Program-made: the position numbers and the translations under genes
Origin: WGMK01 sp046047315
GTDB taxonomy: Bacteria > Hydrogenedentota > Hydrogenedentia > Hydrogenedentales > JAEUWI01
NCBI GenBank assembly: GCA_046047315.1
Contig: JBJOID010000168.1
Coordinates: 1-18,462 of the forward strand
Length of the DNA stretch: 18,462 nt
Reading direction: 5' to 3'
Notes under the pieces: model-generated
What the model was told of the DNA's origin: nothing
Database searches by the model: none
What the model saw: only the letters and a program-made list of their open reading frames with translations
In this document: one piece after another, positions 7,728-15,105 of the stretch
How positions within the stretch are numbered: the stretch's first letter is position 1
Layout of the letters: each line of letters opens with the position of its first letter

Positions 7728-7789
7728 TGAATTACGTATCCTTAGTGTGAATACTGCCAACAGGGCTCGTATTATGCCTTTAATTCCGC

Positions 7790-7818
7790 GTGACTCCCGC
7801 CCCGCCTTGTGCTACACT
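7790..7818 (+). promoter_or_regulatory. Possible promoter of the secreted calcium-loop protein gene
   Basis: GTGACT (7790-7795) and TACACT (7813-7818) are spaced by 17 bases on the plus strand, in the 232-base divergent region between 7671 and 7904. The match to sigma70 consensus is modest. It would leave a leader of about 80 bases before the ATG at 7904. Confidence 0.3.
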
Positions 7819-7903
7819 GCGAAAGCTTGGGGTACTGGAGTCAAGAGTCTACCCTTGCTCAACCCGTCCAGTGGGCACGTTTTGTAACGAGTTGGAGCGA
7901 GCG

Positions 7904-9457
7904 ATGCTGAAACGAAAGAAGGTCTTGATGGCGCTGGCCGCCATCTTCACGGGTGTGTTTTACGGTCAGGCGCATGCCCAGATTCCGCTATTCTGCGAGC
8001 AGCCTGATGCCAGCAATAATTGCAAGCCGTGCGCCATAGCAGCGGCGGTATTGAATAATTCGCTCTTAAACGCATTGGACGATGATCTGAAGGGCTTCGT
8101 CCAGTTGCTCGCTGGAGACGTGGCAGACATTGATGGTGCCTTCCTGATCGATGATTCCCAAGAGTCCTTGATAGCGAGCCTGACCGGTGACGATATTCGA
8201 GACATAGGGAACCAGATGCAGATTATTGACCGCATCATCCGGAACCCGGCGTTGTTTCCGGACACAGCCGTACTGCCTGCCAGCGAACTCCGTGCCGCCT
8301 ATACCGCGAACTTTAACGTCATTACCGATGAAAAGATTGGCTCCGATATCTCGGGTGTGTTAGCCATCGTTATCAAGGAAATCTTTCCACTGTTGACCTA
8401 CTTCACGCTCTTGGGCCGACAAGATGACTTCGTGAACATTACGAGTGACGACCCCATCGTTACGGATGGGCGTGGGACGCTGGGGGTTCTACAGGCTCTT
8501 CTTGTGTTGCTGGATGGCACGGAAATCAGTGGCACCACTACGCTGGACTTCATCGATACCACGGTATCAAACGATGAGTTCATCACATTTGGTGAGATCT
8601 TGGGGCCTGATGGCGATCTTGATGGCGATGGATTCTCGAACATCTGCGAGTACCGGCATTTTCGACGTACGCTCTGCAGCAGTCAATTTCCGAATATCGC
8701 GCCTTCGGAGAACTCACAAATTGATTTCGTAACTGCGGTTCTTGATCCAACGATTACCCCCGTTGGCTGCTTTGAAACCGAAGTGGCAGACGACGATTGC
8801 CGGATTGAAATGTCGCCGTTGAACGTCGTACCACCAAACAATAGCGGCGCTTATGGCGAGGTCCGGTATCGCCGCTTCTTCAACCCTCAGTTGAACAAGA
8901 CTCGCTACCAGATCAATTACCTACACACTATTGAAAGTACGGCACCCTCTGCAAAGATCGTGAAGGGTCTCCCTGGCGTGGCGGGTACTGACGTGTTGGT
9001 CAATATTCCGGTCGCCACGCCGGAATTCTGGGAGCTTTACTTGACTGAGCAGCAGGCGCAGGCGTTGAGATCTACGTCGAATTATCTTGAAGTAACTGGC
9101 AAGAACGCCGATGACGAAGTACAGACTATTCGTGGAGACAACACATGCAGCGTACTGGCACCGCCGCCGCCCTCGCCGCATGATGCGGACACGAATGGCG
9201 ACTTCGTCATCAGCGTGGATGAAGTGCTCGAGGTGATCAGCTTTATCAACGCCAACGGCTACAGCTGTGCCGAGGGCGGCGGTTATATCGCGGGTGGCGG
9301 TGATCAGAACTGCGACGCCCACGACTCGGACTACAATCCCGAGGACTTCCGCATCAATCTTCCGGAGCTGCTGCGCCTGGTGCAGTTGTACACCGCAGGC
9401 GAGTATGAAGAATGTATCGGCGGCAGCGAGGATGGCTTCTGCATCACGGTGGAATAA
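7904..9457 (+). CDS. Secreted protein with new N-terminal domain, TSP3-like loop and EF-hand-like C-terminal pair
   Basis: A 517-residue secreted protein of unknown function. Residues 1-25 form a Sec signal peptide (MLKRKKV start, cleavage after AHA). Residues about 31-230 form a domain I do not recognise, which is shared with the protein at 12977-15040 (for example LRAAYTANF here, VRAAWTANL there). A TSP3-like calcium loop follows, with Asp236, Asp238, Asp240, Asp242 and Glu249 (DGDLDGDGFSNICEY). A beta-rich middle comes next. The C-terminal module (426-517) has two EF-hand-like loops: DADTNGDFVISVDE (427-440) and HDSDYNPEDFRINLPE (473-488), each followed by a hydrophobic helix (LEVISFIN and LLRLVQLY). 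The pair resembles a dockerin in layout. Start ATG at 7904 has GGAG 6 bases upstream. GC content is clearly lower than neighbours up to about 9150. It is followed by an intrinsic terminator. Confidence 0.82.
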   Translation: MLKRKKVLMALAAIFTGVFYGQAHAQIPLFCEQPDASNNCKPCAIAAAVLNNSLLNALDDDLKGFVQLLAGDVADIDGAFLIDDSQESLIASLTGDDIRDIGNQMQIIDRIIRNPALFPDTAVLPASELRAAYTANFNVITDEKIGSDISGVLAIVIKEIFPLLTYFTLLGRQDDFVNITSDDPIVTDGRGTLGVLQALLVLLDGTEISGTTTLDFIDTTVSNDEFITFGEILGPDGDLDGDGFSNICEYRHFRRTLCSSQFPNIAPSENSQIDFVTAVLDPTITPVGCFETEVADDDCRIEMSPLNVVPPNNSGAYGEVRYRRFFNPQLNKTRYQINYLHTIESTAPSAKIVKGLPGVAGTDVLVNIPVATPEFWELYLTEQQAQALRSTSNYLEVTGKNADDEVQTIRGDNTCSVLAPPPPSPHDADTNGDFVISVDEVLEVISFINANGYSCAEGGGYIAGGGDQNCDAHDSDYNPEDFRINLPELLRLVQLYTAGEYEECIGGSEDGFCITVE

Positions 9458-9481
9458 GCGCGTTTAGCATGACCTAACCAG

Positions 9482-9514
9482 CCGCCCGGCGCGTTCGACG
9501 CGCCGGGCGGTTTT
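9482..9514 (+). terminator. Intrinsic terminator after the secreted calcium-loop protein gene
   Basis: A 12-bp perfect stem (9482-9493 with 9499-9510) and a 5-base TTCGA loop are followed by TTTTCT. It lies 25 bases after the stop codon of the upstream gene and only 17 bases before the ATG of the neuB-like gene. Any neuB promoter must therefore lie upstream of or inside the hairpin, or expression depends on read-through. Confidence 0.8.
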
Positions 9515-9531
9515 CTGTCAGGATACCTCTC

Positions 9532-10401
9532 ATGAAGCCCCCCTTTCTGATAGCCGAGATTGGCTGCAACCATTGCGGCGATTTCGCCCACGCGGTGGAG
9601 CTGGTGAAGTCCGCCGCGGAATTTGCGCGGGTGCCCTGCGTCAAGTTTCAGAAGCGGGCGCCGCGCGAGGTGCTGCGCCCCGAGGAATATGACGCGCCAC
9701 ATCCGAATCCCCGGCATTCCTATGGCGACACCTACGGCGCCCACCGCGAGGCGCTCGAGTTCAGTCTCGAACAGCACCGTGAATTGAAGACACTGTGCGA
9801 TTCGCTCGGCGTGCTTTATTCCGCCTCGGTTTGGGACCTGACTTCCGCGCGGGAGATCGCGTCGTTGCAGCCGATGCTCATAAAGGTTCCCTCGGCCTGC
9901 AATACCTGGCTTGAGCTGGCGGAGTTGCTCTGCGGCGAATATGGCGGCGAGATCCACGTTTCGCTCGGGATGACCTCGGCCGCCGAGACGGAGGAGATGG
10001 TGGCGTTCTATGAACGGCAGGGACGGGCCGACGACCTCGTGTTGTATCACTGCACCTCGGGCTACCCCATCAAGTTCGAGGAAGTGAACCTGCTGGAGAT
10101 ACCGCGGCTGCAATCCGCTTATGGCGGCCGGGTGAAGGGGATTGGCTTCTCTGGCCACCACCTGGGCATCGCGATCGACGTGGCGGCCTACGCCCTGGGG
10201 GCCACCTATATCGAGCGACACTTCACGCTGGACCGCACCCAGAAGGGGACGGACCACGCCGCATCGCTTGAGCCGGATGGACTGCGCCGCCTTTGGCGCG
10301 ACCTGAACGCGGCGCACACGGCCATGCGCGCCAAGGACAAGGACATCCTTGCCGTGGAAGAACCGCAGCGGCGCAAGCTGAAATGGAACCGCACCCCATG
10401 A
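9532..10401 (+). CDS. neuB: NeuB-family nonulosonate (sialic acid/KDN-type) synthase lacking the SAF domain
   Basis: A 289-residue TIM-barrel enzyme of the sialic acid synthase family, condensing phosphoenolpyruvate with a six-carbon sugar (ManNAc, mannose or their 6-phosphates) into a nine-carbon keto acid. Motifs visible are IAEIGCNH (Glu9), VKFQKR (Lys38), KVPSACN (Lys118), YHCTSGYP, and the metal/substrate region ERHFTLDRTQKGTDHAASLEP. The usual GYSDHT motif is GFSGHH, so the Asp is replaced. Typical NeuB proteins of about 340-350 residues carry a C-terminal antifreeze-like SAF domain that supplies an arginine to the partner subunit; here the protein stops right after the barrel. That form resembles the KDN-9-phosphate synthase group of Bacteroides. 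The stop overlaps the next start (ATGA), so translation is coupled. The ribosome-binding site is weak (AGGA, 8 bases). Confidence 0.88.
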   Translation: MKPPFLIAEIGCNHCGDFAHAVELVKSAAEFARVPCVKFQKRAPREVLRPEEYDAPHPNPRHSYGDTYGAHREALEFSLEQHRELKTLCDSLGVLYSASVWDLTSAREIASLQPMLIKVPSACNTWLELAELLCGEYGGEIHVSLGMTSAAETEEMVAFYERQGRADDLVLYHCTSGYPIKFEEVNLLEIPRLQSAYGGRVKGIGFSGHHLGIAIDVAAYALGATYIERHFTLDRTQKGTDHAASLEPDGLRRLWRDLNAAHTAMRAKDKDILAVEEPQRRKLKWNRTP

Positions 10402-11570
10402 GGCTGGTGGCGGTGGTGCCCGCGCGGGGGGGCAGCAAGGGAATCCCCGGAAAAAACATCCGCCCCTTCTGCGGCAAGCCCCTTCTCTATTGGGTGTGTA
10501 AGGCCGCCGAGGATTGCGCCGCCATCGACGCGGTCTATGTGTCGACCGACAGCGAGGAGATTGCCGCCGCTGCACGGGGGCTTGGCCTGTCCAAGTTGCG
10601 CGTGATAGAGCGCGATTCGGGCACCGCCACTGACTCCGCGAGCACAGAGTCCGTGTTGCTGGACTTCGCGGACCGGGTGGACTTCACCCACCTCGCGCTC
10701 CTTCAGGCTACATCGCCGTTGTTGCAGTCGAGCGAGCTGGACGAAGCCTGCGCGCGCATCGCTGCGGGCGCCTGCGACAGCGTGTTCTCCGCCGTGCGGC
10801 AGAAGCGCTTTCGTTGGACCATCGATTCCAGCGGCAAGGCCATCCCCGAAAATTATGATCCCCTGCGCCGCCCGCGCCGTCAGGAACACGAGGGCTTCCT
10901 GGTGGAGAACGGTGCGTTCTATGTCACCTCGCGCGCACGGCTCCTGGAAAGCGGCTGCCGGATGAGCGGCCGCATCGAGGTGGTCGAAATGCCCGAGGAC
11001 GCCTACTTTGAGCTGGACGACCTATTCGATTGGACGATCATGGAAGGGCTGATGCGGCGACGCGAGCAGTTGCGGCGGGGCGATCTGGCGGCGCGCATCC
11101 GCGGCCTCCGGCTTGTGGCTTCCGACGTGGACGGATGCCTGACCGACAGCGGCATGTATTACACCGAGCAGGGCGACGAGATAAAGAAGTTCAACACGCG
11201 CGACGGACTGGGCTTTCGTTTCCTCAAAGAGGCGGGCCTGGGCGTGGCCATCATCACGCAGGAAAATACCGACCTCATGCGGCGGCGCGCGGAAAAGATG
11301 CAGGTGCCGGAATTGCACCAGGGCATCTTCGACAAGCCCGCCTGCATGGCGGGGATGTTGCGGTCGCACGGCCTTGACTGGGCGCAGGTGGGGTACCTTG
11401 GGGACGACCGGGGCGACCTCGAATTGCTTCGCCGCGCGGGGGTTTCGGCCTGTCCCGCCGATGCGGTTCGCGAGGTTCGCGAAGTCTGCGACATTGTGCT
11501 CCAGTCACCTGGGGGAGCGGGCGCGTTTAGAGAGTTCGCCGAACTCATCCTTTCCTGCCGTGAGCAGTGA
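10398..11570 (+). CDS. neuA: Bifunctional CMP-nonulosonate cytidylyltransferase / HAD (KdsC-like) 9-phosphate phosphatase
   Basis: A 390-residue two-domain fusion. Residues 1 to about 225 are a NeuA-type cytidylyltransferase, with the CTP-binding motif VPARGGSKGIPGKN (7-20), LLQATSPL and the substrate loop ending EDAYFELDD. It activates a nonulosonic acid as its CMP derivative. Residues about 235-390 are a cap-less HAD phosphatase of the KdsC/KDN-9-phosphatase type: nucleophile and acid Asp243 and Asp245 in SDVDGCLTDSG, Lys313 in FDKPACM, and the acidic GDD motif (335-337). The order is the same as in animal CMAS, where the HAD domain is mostly structural; here the catalytic residues look intact. 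With the SAF-less NeuB before it this suggests synthase, 9-phosphatase and activation steps from two polypeptides. Start overlaps neuB by 4 bases; the stop overlaps the next gene by 11. Confidence 0.9.
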   Translation: MRLVAVVPARGGSKGIPGKNIRPFCGKPLLYWVCKAAEDCAAIDAVYVSTDSEEIAAAARGLGLSKLRVIERDSGTATDSASTESVLLDFADRVDFTHLALLQATSPLLQSSELDEACARIAAGACDSVFSAVRQKRFRWTIDSSGKAIPENYDPLRRPRRQEHEGFLVENGAFYVTSRARLLESGCRMSGRIEVVEMPEDAYFELDDLFDWTIMEGLMRRREQLRRGDLAARIRGLRLVASDVDGCLTDSGMYYTEQGDEIKKFNTRDGLGFRFLKEAGLGVAIITQENTDLMRRRAEKMQVPELHQGIFDKPACMAGMLRSHGLDWAQVGYLGDDRGDLELLRRAGVSACPADAVREVREVCDIVLQSPGGAGAFREFAELILSCREQ

Positions 11571-12891
11571 CTCCATCAGGATTCATCCGGAGGACGCGCA
11601 TCTTTCCCCTGGCAGCACCGTGGCCACCCGGATGGAGACCGACCGGGCCCATGTAAATCTTCTGTTGCAACTCTTGGTGCGTGGTTGCACCGTGTTTCCG
11701 CTGAACCCGCGCCTGCCGATAAGCCGGCTCTACAACACGCTGTGTTATGCAGGCTGCCACACCATCATTGCCCGGCAAGGGGTCACCTACATGCAGGGCA
11801 TCAAGCGTTTCCATCCTGACGAGCTGCGGGACTGGTCCCGCGCCCCGTTCATTATTGAGGGTCTTGCCCATTGCTCCCTGTCAGCACCGTCCCTGCTGGT
11901 CCTCACCTCCGGTAGCTCGGGTGATCCCAAGGCTGCGGCGCTTTCCTTGGGGAACTTCCAAGCCGCGGCCGAGTACTCGGCCCGCAACATCCCGCTGGGT
12001 CCCGGTGACGGCTGGCTCCTGTCTCTGCCGCTCTTCCATGTGGCCGGTCTGGGAATCGTGTTTCGATGCCTCTACTCCGGCGCGAAGGTCGTCTACCCTG
12101 CCTCGGGAGAAACGCTGCTGCAATCCATACAGCGTCCGGAAGTGACCCATGTGTCGCTCGTCGCCACACAACTTTACCGGCTACTACGGGAACCCGGCGG
12201 CAAGGAAGCGCTGCGTCGGCTCAAGGCAATCCTGTGCGGCGGCAGCGCCATGCCGCCAGCCCTGATGGAGGAAGCAGCCGAAGCGGGCTTGCCCCTGCAT
12301 ACCAGCTACGGCATGACTGAGACCACGGCGCAAATCACGGCCACCGCGCCCGGTGAGGGCATCGAGGCATGGCGCAGTTCGGGACGGCCACTCTGCGAGG
12401 GCACCGTGCAGATATCCGCTTCGGGCGAAATTTGTGTGCGGGGCCAGACGCTCTTCTACGGATATAAACGCGTCGTGCTGGAGAAGGCCGCGCTCGATGC
12501 AGCGGGCTGGTTCCACACCGGTGACCTGGGCCACATGGATGCCGACGGCAGACTGCACGTGACCGGGCGCATCGGCAACCGCTTTGTCAGCGGAGGCGAG
12601 AACGTGCAGCCGGAGGAAATCGAGCGGGCGCTGCTGGCGCTGCCGGGCGTCCTGCGCGCGCGCGCCGTGCCGGTGCCACACCCGGAGTATGTCCAAGCGC
12701 CGGCCGTCTTTATCGACTTGGGCGGGGCTGCGCCGCCAACCTTGCAAGCCCTCCGAGATTCGCTGCGCGACAGCCTGCCTCCGCATGCCCTGCCACGACA
12801 CGTCTTTCCTTGGCCGGTCCATCTGGAGCGGGAAGGGGAAAAGATGTCCCAAGCCGCCCTGAGCGCCGAGGCCATCCGGCTGCTTCGCTAG
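11560..12891 (+). CDS. menE: MenE-like acyl-CoA synthetase (AMP-binding, o-succinylbenzoate-CoA ligase type)
   Basis: An ANL-superfamily adenylating enzyme of 443 residues that should activate a carboxylic acid through an acyl-AMP and transfer it to CoA. The phosphate-binding loop is TSGSSGDPK (116-124), followed by SLPLFHVAGLG, SYGMTET (249-255), FHTGDLG with Asp322, GRIGNRFVSGGENV, and the catalytic C-terminal Lys428 in EGEKMSQ. The LPLFHVAGL and VSLVATQLYRLL stretches are closest to MenE, which makes o-succinylbenzoyl-CoA for menaquinone. The N-terminus is shorter than usual, starting near the PGSTVA stretch. I chose GTG 11560, overlapping the neuA stop by 11 bases, because it keeps that stretch; ATG 11632 would remove it. 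No ribosome-binding site is evident, so translation is probably coupled. No other men genes are present, so another acyl substrate is possible. Confidence 0.82.
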   Translation: MSSDSIRIHPEDAHLSPGSTVATRMETDRAHVNLLLQLLVRGCTVFPLNPRLPISRLYNTLCYAGCHTIIARQGVTYMQGIKRFHPDELRDWSRAPFIIEGLAHCSLSAPSLLVLTSGSSGDPKAAALSLGNFQAAAEYSARNIPLGPGDGWLLSLPLFHVAGLGIVFRCLYSGAKVVYPASGETLLQSIQRPEVTHVSLVATQLYRLLREPGGKEALRRLKAILCGGSAMPPALMEEAAEAGLPLHTSYGMTETTAQITATAPGEGIEAWRSSGRPLCEGTVQISASGEICVRGQTLFYGYKRVVLEKAALDAAGWFHTGDLGHMDADGRLHVTGRIGNRFVSGGENVQPEEIERALLALPGVLRARAVPVPHPEYVQAPAVFIDLGGAAPPTLQALRDSLRDSLPPHALPRHVFPWPVHLEREGEKMSQAALSAEAIRLLR

Positions 12892-12976
12892 CTCACAGGG
12901 ATTTTCCTTGCCCCTTTGGGGAACCTGTGTTAGGTTGGACCTTTGGCAGAAGAGCGTCAACGGGGAGAACCATTTC

Positions 12977-15040
12977 ATGCAACCTGCCGCGTGGATAATC
13001 ATGCTGAGCCTCGCAGCCGGTGTGGAGGCGGAACCTCCCGCGCCGAAGCAGGGCATTGTTGTCGATTTCTGCAACCTGATTGAGGACACCGAATTTCTCG
13101 ACTTCCTCAACGGCGCCGTGGGCGACCGGGATCTTCTCGACGTCAACGGCACGGTGACCATCGAGGACGGAGTGCCCCGCGTGACGGGCAACGGCATGCC
13201 GGACCTGAGCGTTGAGTTCGGCCTGCTTGAAGCCATACTCGCCGATCCACAATTCGACAATGGCGTTCTCAGTCACGCGGGGGTGCGGGCCGCGTGGACC
13301 GCCAACCTTGCCCAGATGCGCGGCCAGCAGCTCGGCGGGATACTCGCCGGCATTCTTGATGCCCAACTTCCCGGGCTGGTGGAAATGCTGACGGCCTATG
13401 TCACGCTGGGGGACGGGAGTTATGCGCGCGGCAGCGGCGGCACGGGCTCCTTCGGATTCGTGGCCGCGCTGCTGGATCAATTCGATGGATTGCTGGAAAA
13501 CCTGACCGGGCTGCCCGGCGGTCTGCTGCTCCGCGACGCCACGCTGGACAAGGGCGACTACATCACCCTCCCTGATCTTGCGGGCACCTTGCAGTCCGAC
13601 GCGGACGGCGATGGTTTGAGCAATGCGAATGAATACGATTTCTTCGGCGGCAGCGCCTGCGACGACAAGGGGGAGGCCATCGCGTATTCGCAGGGCGCGC
13701 TGAGCACCGATGCCGACGATGACGGCATGAGCGACGACTGGGAGGCGCGTTACCATCTTGCCGAGGGTGAGGGACTGGAGCCGGCTATCCCCGACGCCCT
13801 GCTGGATCCCGACGGTGATCTCCTTCCCAATATCGAAGAGTTCCTCGTGGATTCCGATCCACTCGACCTGGATGATCCCGAGGTGACGCGCTTTGTCGCG
13901 ACGAACGGTGACAACCGTCCCTTCCCGGACGCGGGCGGTCCGGACAATCCGTGGAGCATCCAGTTCGGTATATCGGAAACGCCCGACGTGCCGGGCGACA
14001 AGCCTGTCCGCCTGAACCTTGATCCCGGCGAGTACTTCGGCGATATCACCATGAAGCCCGGCATGATCATCTCGGGTATCAATCGCTTCGACAGCAAAGG
14101 CGAAGACGATGACGAGGCGGTAATCATCGGTGAGATCATCGGGGCCGAGGGTGCGCGCCTCGAGTTTGTCACGGTGCAGGCGCCCTTCGACGCGGCCGTG
14201 CTCCTGACCACCGACGACGTGGCGATGCGGGTGAGCGGCGTCACGTTTCGAGGGACCGCGGCCCGCCAGGCCACCGGCGTGTTTACCTCGGGCCTGGCCC
14301 CCGCCAGGAGCGTCATCGACGGCAGCCGCTTCACGCAGTTGGGCATCGGCCTCGACATTGGCGACGGCATTCCCAAGCTGCGGCGGTCGGTGTTCGATCC
14401 GCATGCCATCAGCCAGGTGGTCGTGCGCAGTTCGGTGTTGAGCGGCGCTGGATCTGAGGGGCTTGGCGACGCCCGCGATCCCGAGGTTGGCTTCAACCTG
14501 TTTCGCGATCCCGCGTCCACCGCCATCATCAACGAACGTCCCGCCACGCTGCGCGTCGAGGAGAACGACTGGGACACCAACGAACCCGAGGAAATCCAGG
14601 CCCGCGTGCAGGGCAATGTGGACTTCGAGCCCTTCCTCTTAAAGGGGCAGGCCGTGCTGGCCGCCACCTTGTTTTGCGGCGTGCGCGATGCGGATGCACA
14701 AACGCCCATTGAGGACGCCAGCGTGTCGCTGGTTCCCAGTGGATACAACCCCGTTACCCAGAACGAGGGCGGGGTGTACACCTTTGCCGCCATTGCCGCC
14801 GGGGAATATACCGTGCGGGTGGAGGCCGAGGGGTATGTCACCCGGAACGTGATCGTCAATCTGGCCGGCGGCGTCGAGTCCATTTCCGTTGCGATGACAC
14901 CGCCGCAAGCGGGCGCGCCGGACGAGGGCATGTGCTGTGGACAGGGCGGCAAGCGCGCACCGGGAGCGGGGGATTTGCTGGTAGGGCTGGCCACGCTGGC
15001 CCTGCTGGCAGGGTTGGGCCTCACGGGATATCGGCCCTGA
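12977..15040 (+). CDS. Large secreted surface protein: shared N-terminal domain, TSP3-like repeats, beta-helix, CarboxypepD-like domain, C-terminal anchor
   Basis: A 687-residue protein of unknown function with many visible parts. Residues 1 to about 19 are a short hydrophobic signal peptide. Residues about 30-205 are the domain shared with the protein at 7904-9457. Three acidic calcium loops follow, at 208-219 (DADGDGLSNANE), 245-256 (DADDDGMSDDWE) and 277-288 (DPDGDLLPNIEE). Residues about 330-510 have the short repeating strands of a right-handed beta-helix. Residues about 570-650 look like a CarboxypepD_reg/carbohydrate-binding-like fold (ending AGEYTVRVEAEGY). The tail has Cys653-Cys654, a Gly-rich linker, a helix (about 666-683) and a final YRP, like a protein-sorting CTERM signal. 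ATG 12977 has GGGGAG 9 bases upstream. A weak promoter candidate (TTGCCC, 17 bases, TAGGTT) lies at 12908-12936. It begins 85 bases after menE. Confidence 0.8.
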   Translation: MQPAAWIIMLSLAAGVEAEPPAPKQGIVVDFCNLIEDTEFLDFLNGAVGDRDLLDVNGTVTIEDGVPRVTGNGMPDLSVEFGLLEAILADPQFDNGVLSHAGVRAAWTANLAQMRGQQLGGILAGILDAQLPGLVEMLTAYVTLGDGSYARGSGGTGSFGFVAALLDQFDGLLENLTGLPGGLLLRDATLDKGDYITLPDLAGTLQSDADGDGLSNANEYDFFGGSACDDKGEAIAYSQGALSTDADDDGMSDDWEARYHLAEGEGLEPAIPDALLDPDGDLLPNIEEFLVDSDPLDLDDPEVTRFVATNGDNRPFPDAGGPDNPWSIQFGISETPDVPGDKPVRLNLDPGEYFGDITMKPGMIISGINRFDSKGEDDDEAVIIGEIIGAEGARLEFVTVQAPFDAAVLLTTDDVAMRVSGVTFRGTAARQATGVFTSGLAPARSVIDGSRFTQLGIGLDIGDGIPKLRRSVFDPHAISQVVVRSSVLSGAGSEGLGDARDPEVGFNLFRDPASTAIINERPATLRVEENDWDTNEPEEIQARVQGNVDFEPFLLKGQAVLAATLFCGVRDADAQTPIEDASVSLVPSGYNPVTQNEGGVYTFAAIAAGEYTVRVEAEGYVTRNVIVNLAGGVESISVAMTPPQAGAPDEGMCCGQGGKRAPGAGDLLVGLATLALLAGLGLTGYRP

Positions 15041-15105
15041 GGGAGGCCGCCTTTGCGGCGGCGGCATTCGGCCCGGTATCATCGCGGCCCGGAGAGCGAA
15101 CCCCC

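Noticed and set aside
6841..7887. Plus-strand open frame of 348 residues opposite the acetolactate synthase gene
   Set aside because: It is antisense to strongly conserved ThDP-enzyme sequence, and its translation resembles no protein family.
12894..12926. Hairpin-like sequence after menE (CACAGG...CCTGTG with inner CCCC/GGGG)
   Set aside because: Stems are short and interrupted and no T-run follows, so it is not called a terminator.
12893..14404. Minus-strand open frame of 503 residues opposite the large secreted protein gene
   Set aside because: The plus strand has a ribosome-binding site, calcium loops and a domain shared with another gene; the antisense translation shows no motif.
15046..15062. 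GCCGCC/GGCGGC hairpin between the large secreted protein and TolC genes
   Set aside because: Only 6 bp with no T-run; expected by chance in such GC-rich sequence.
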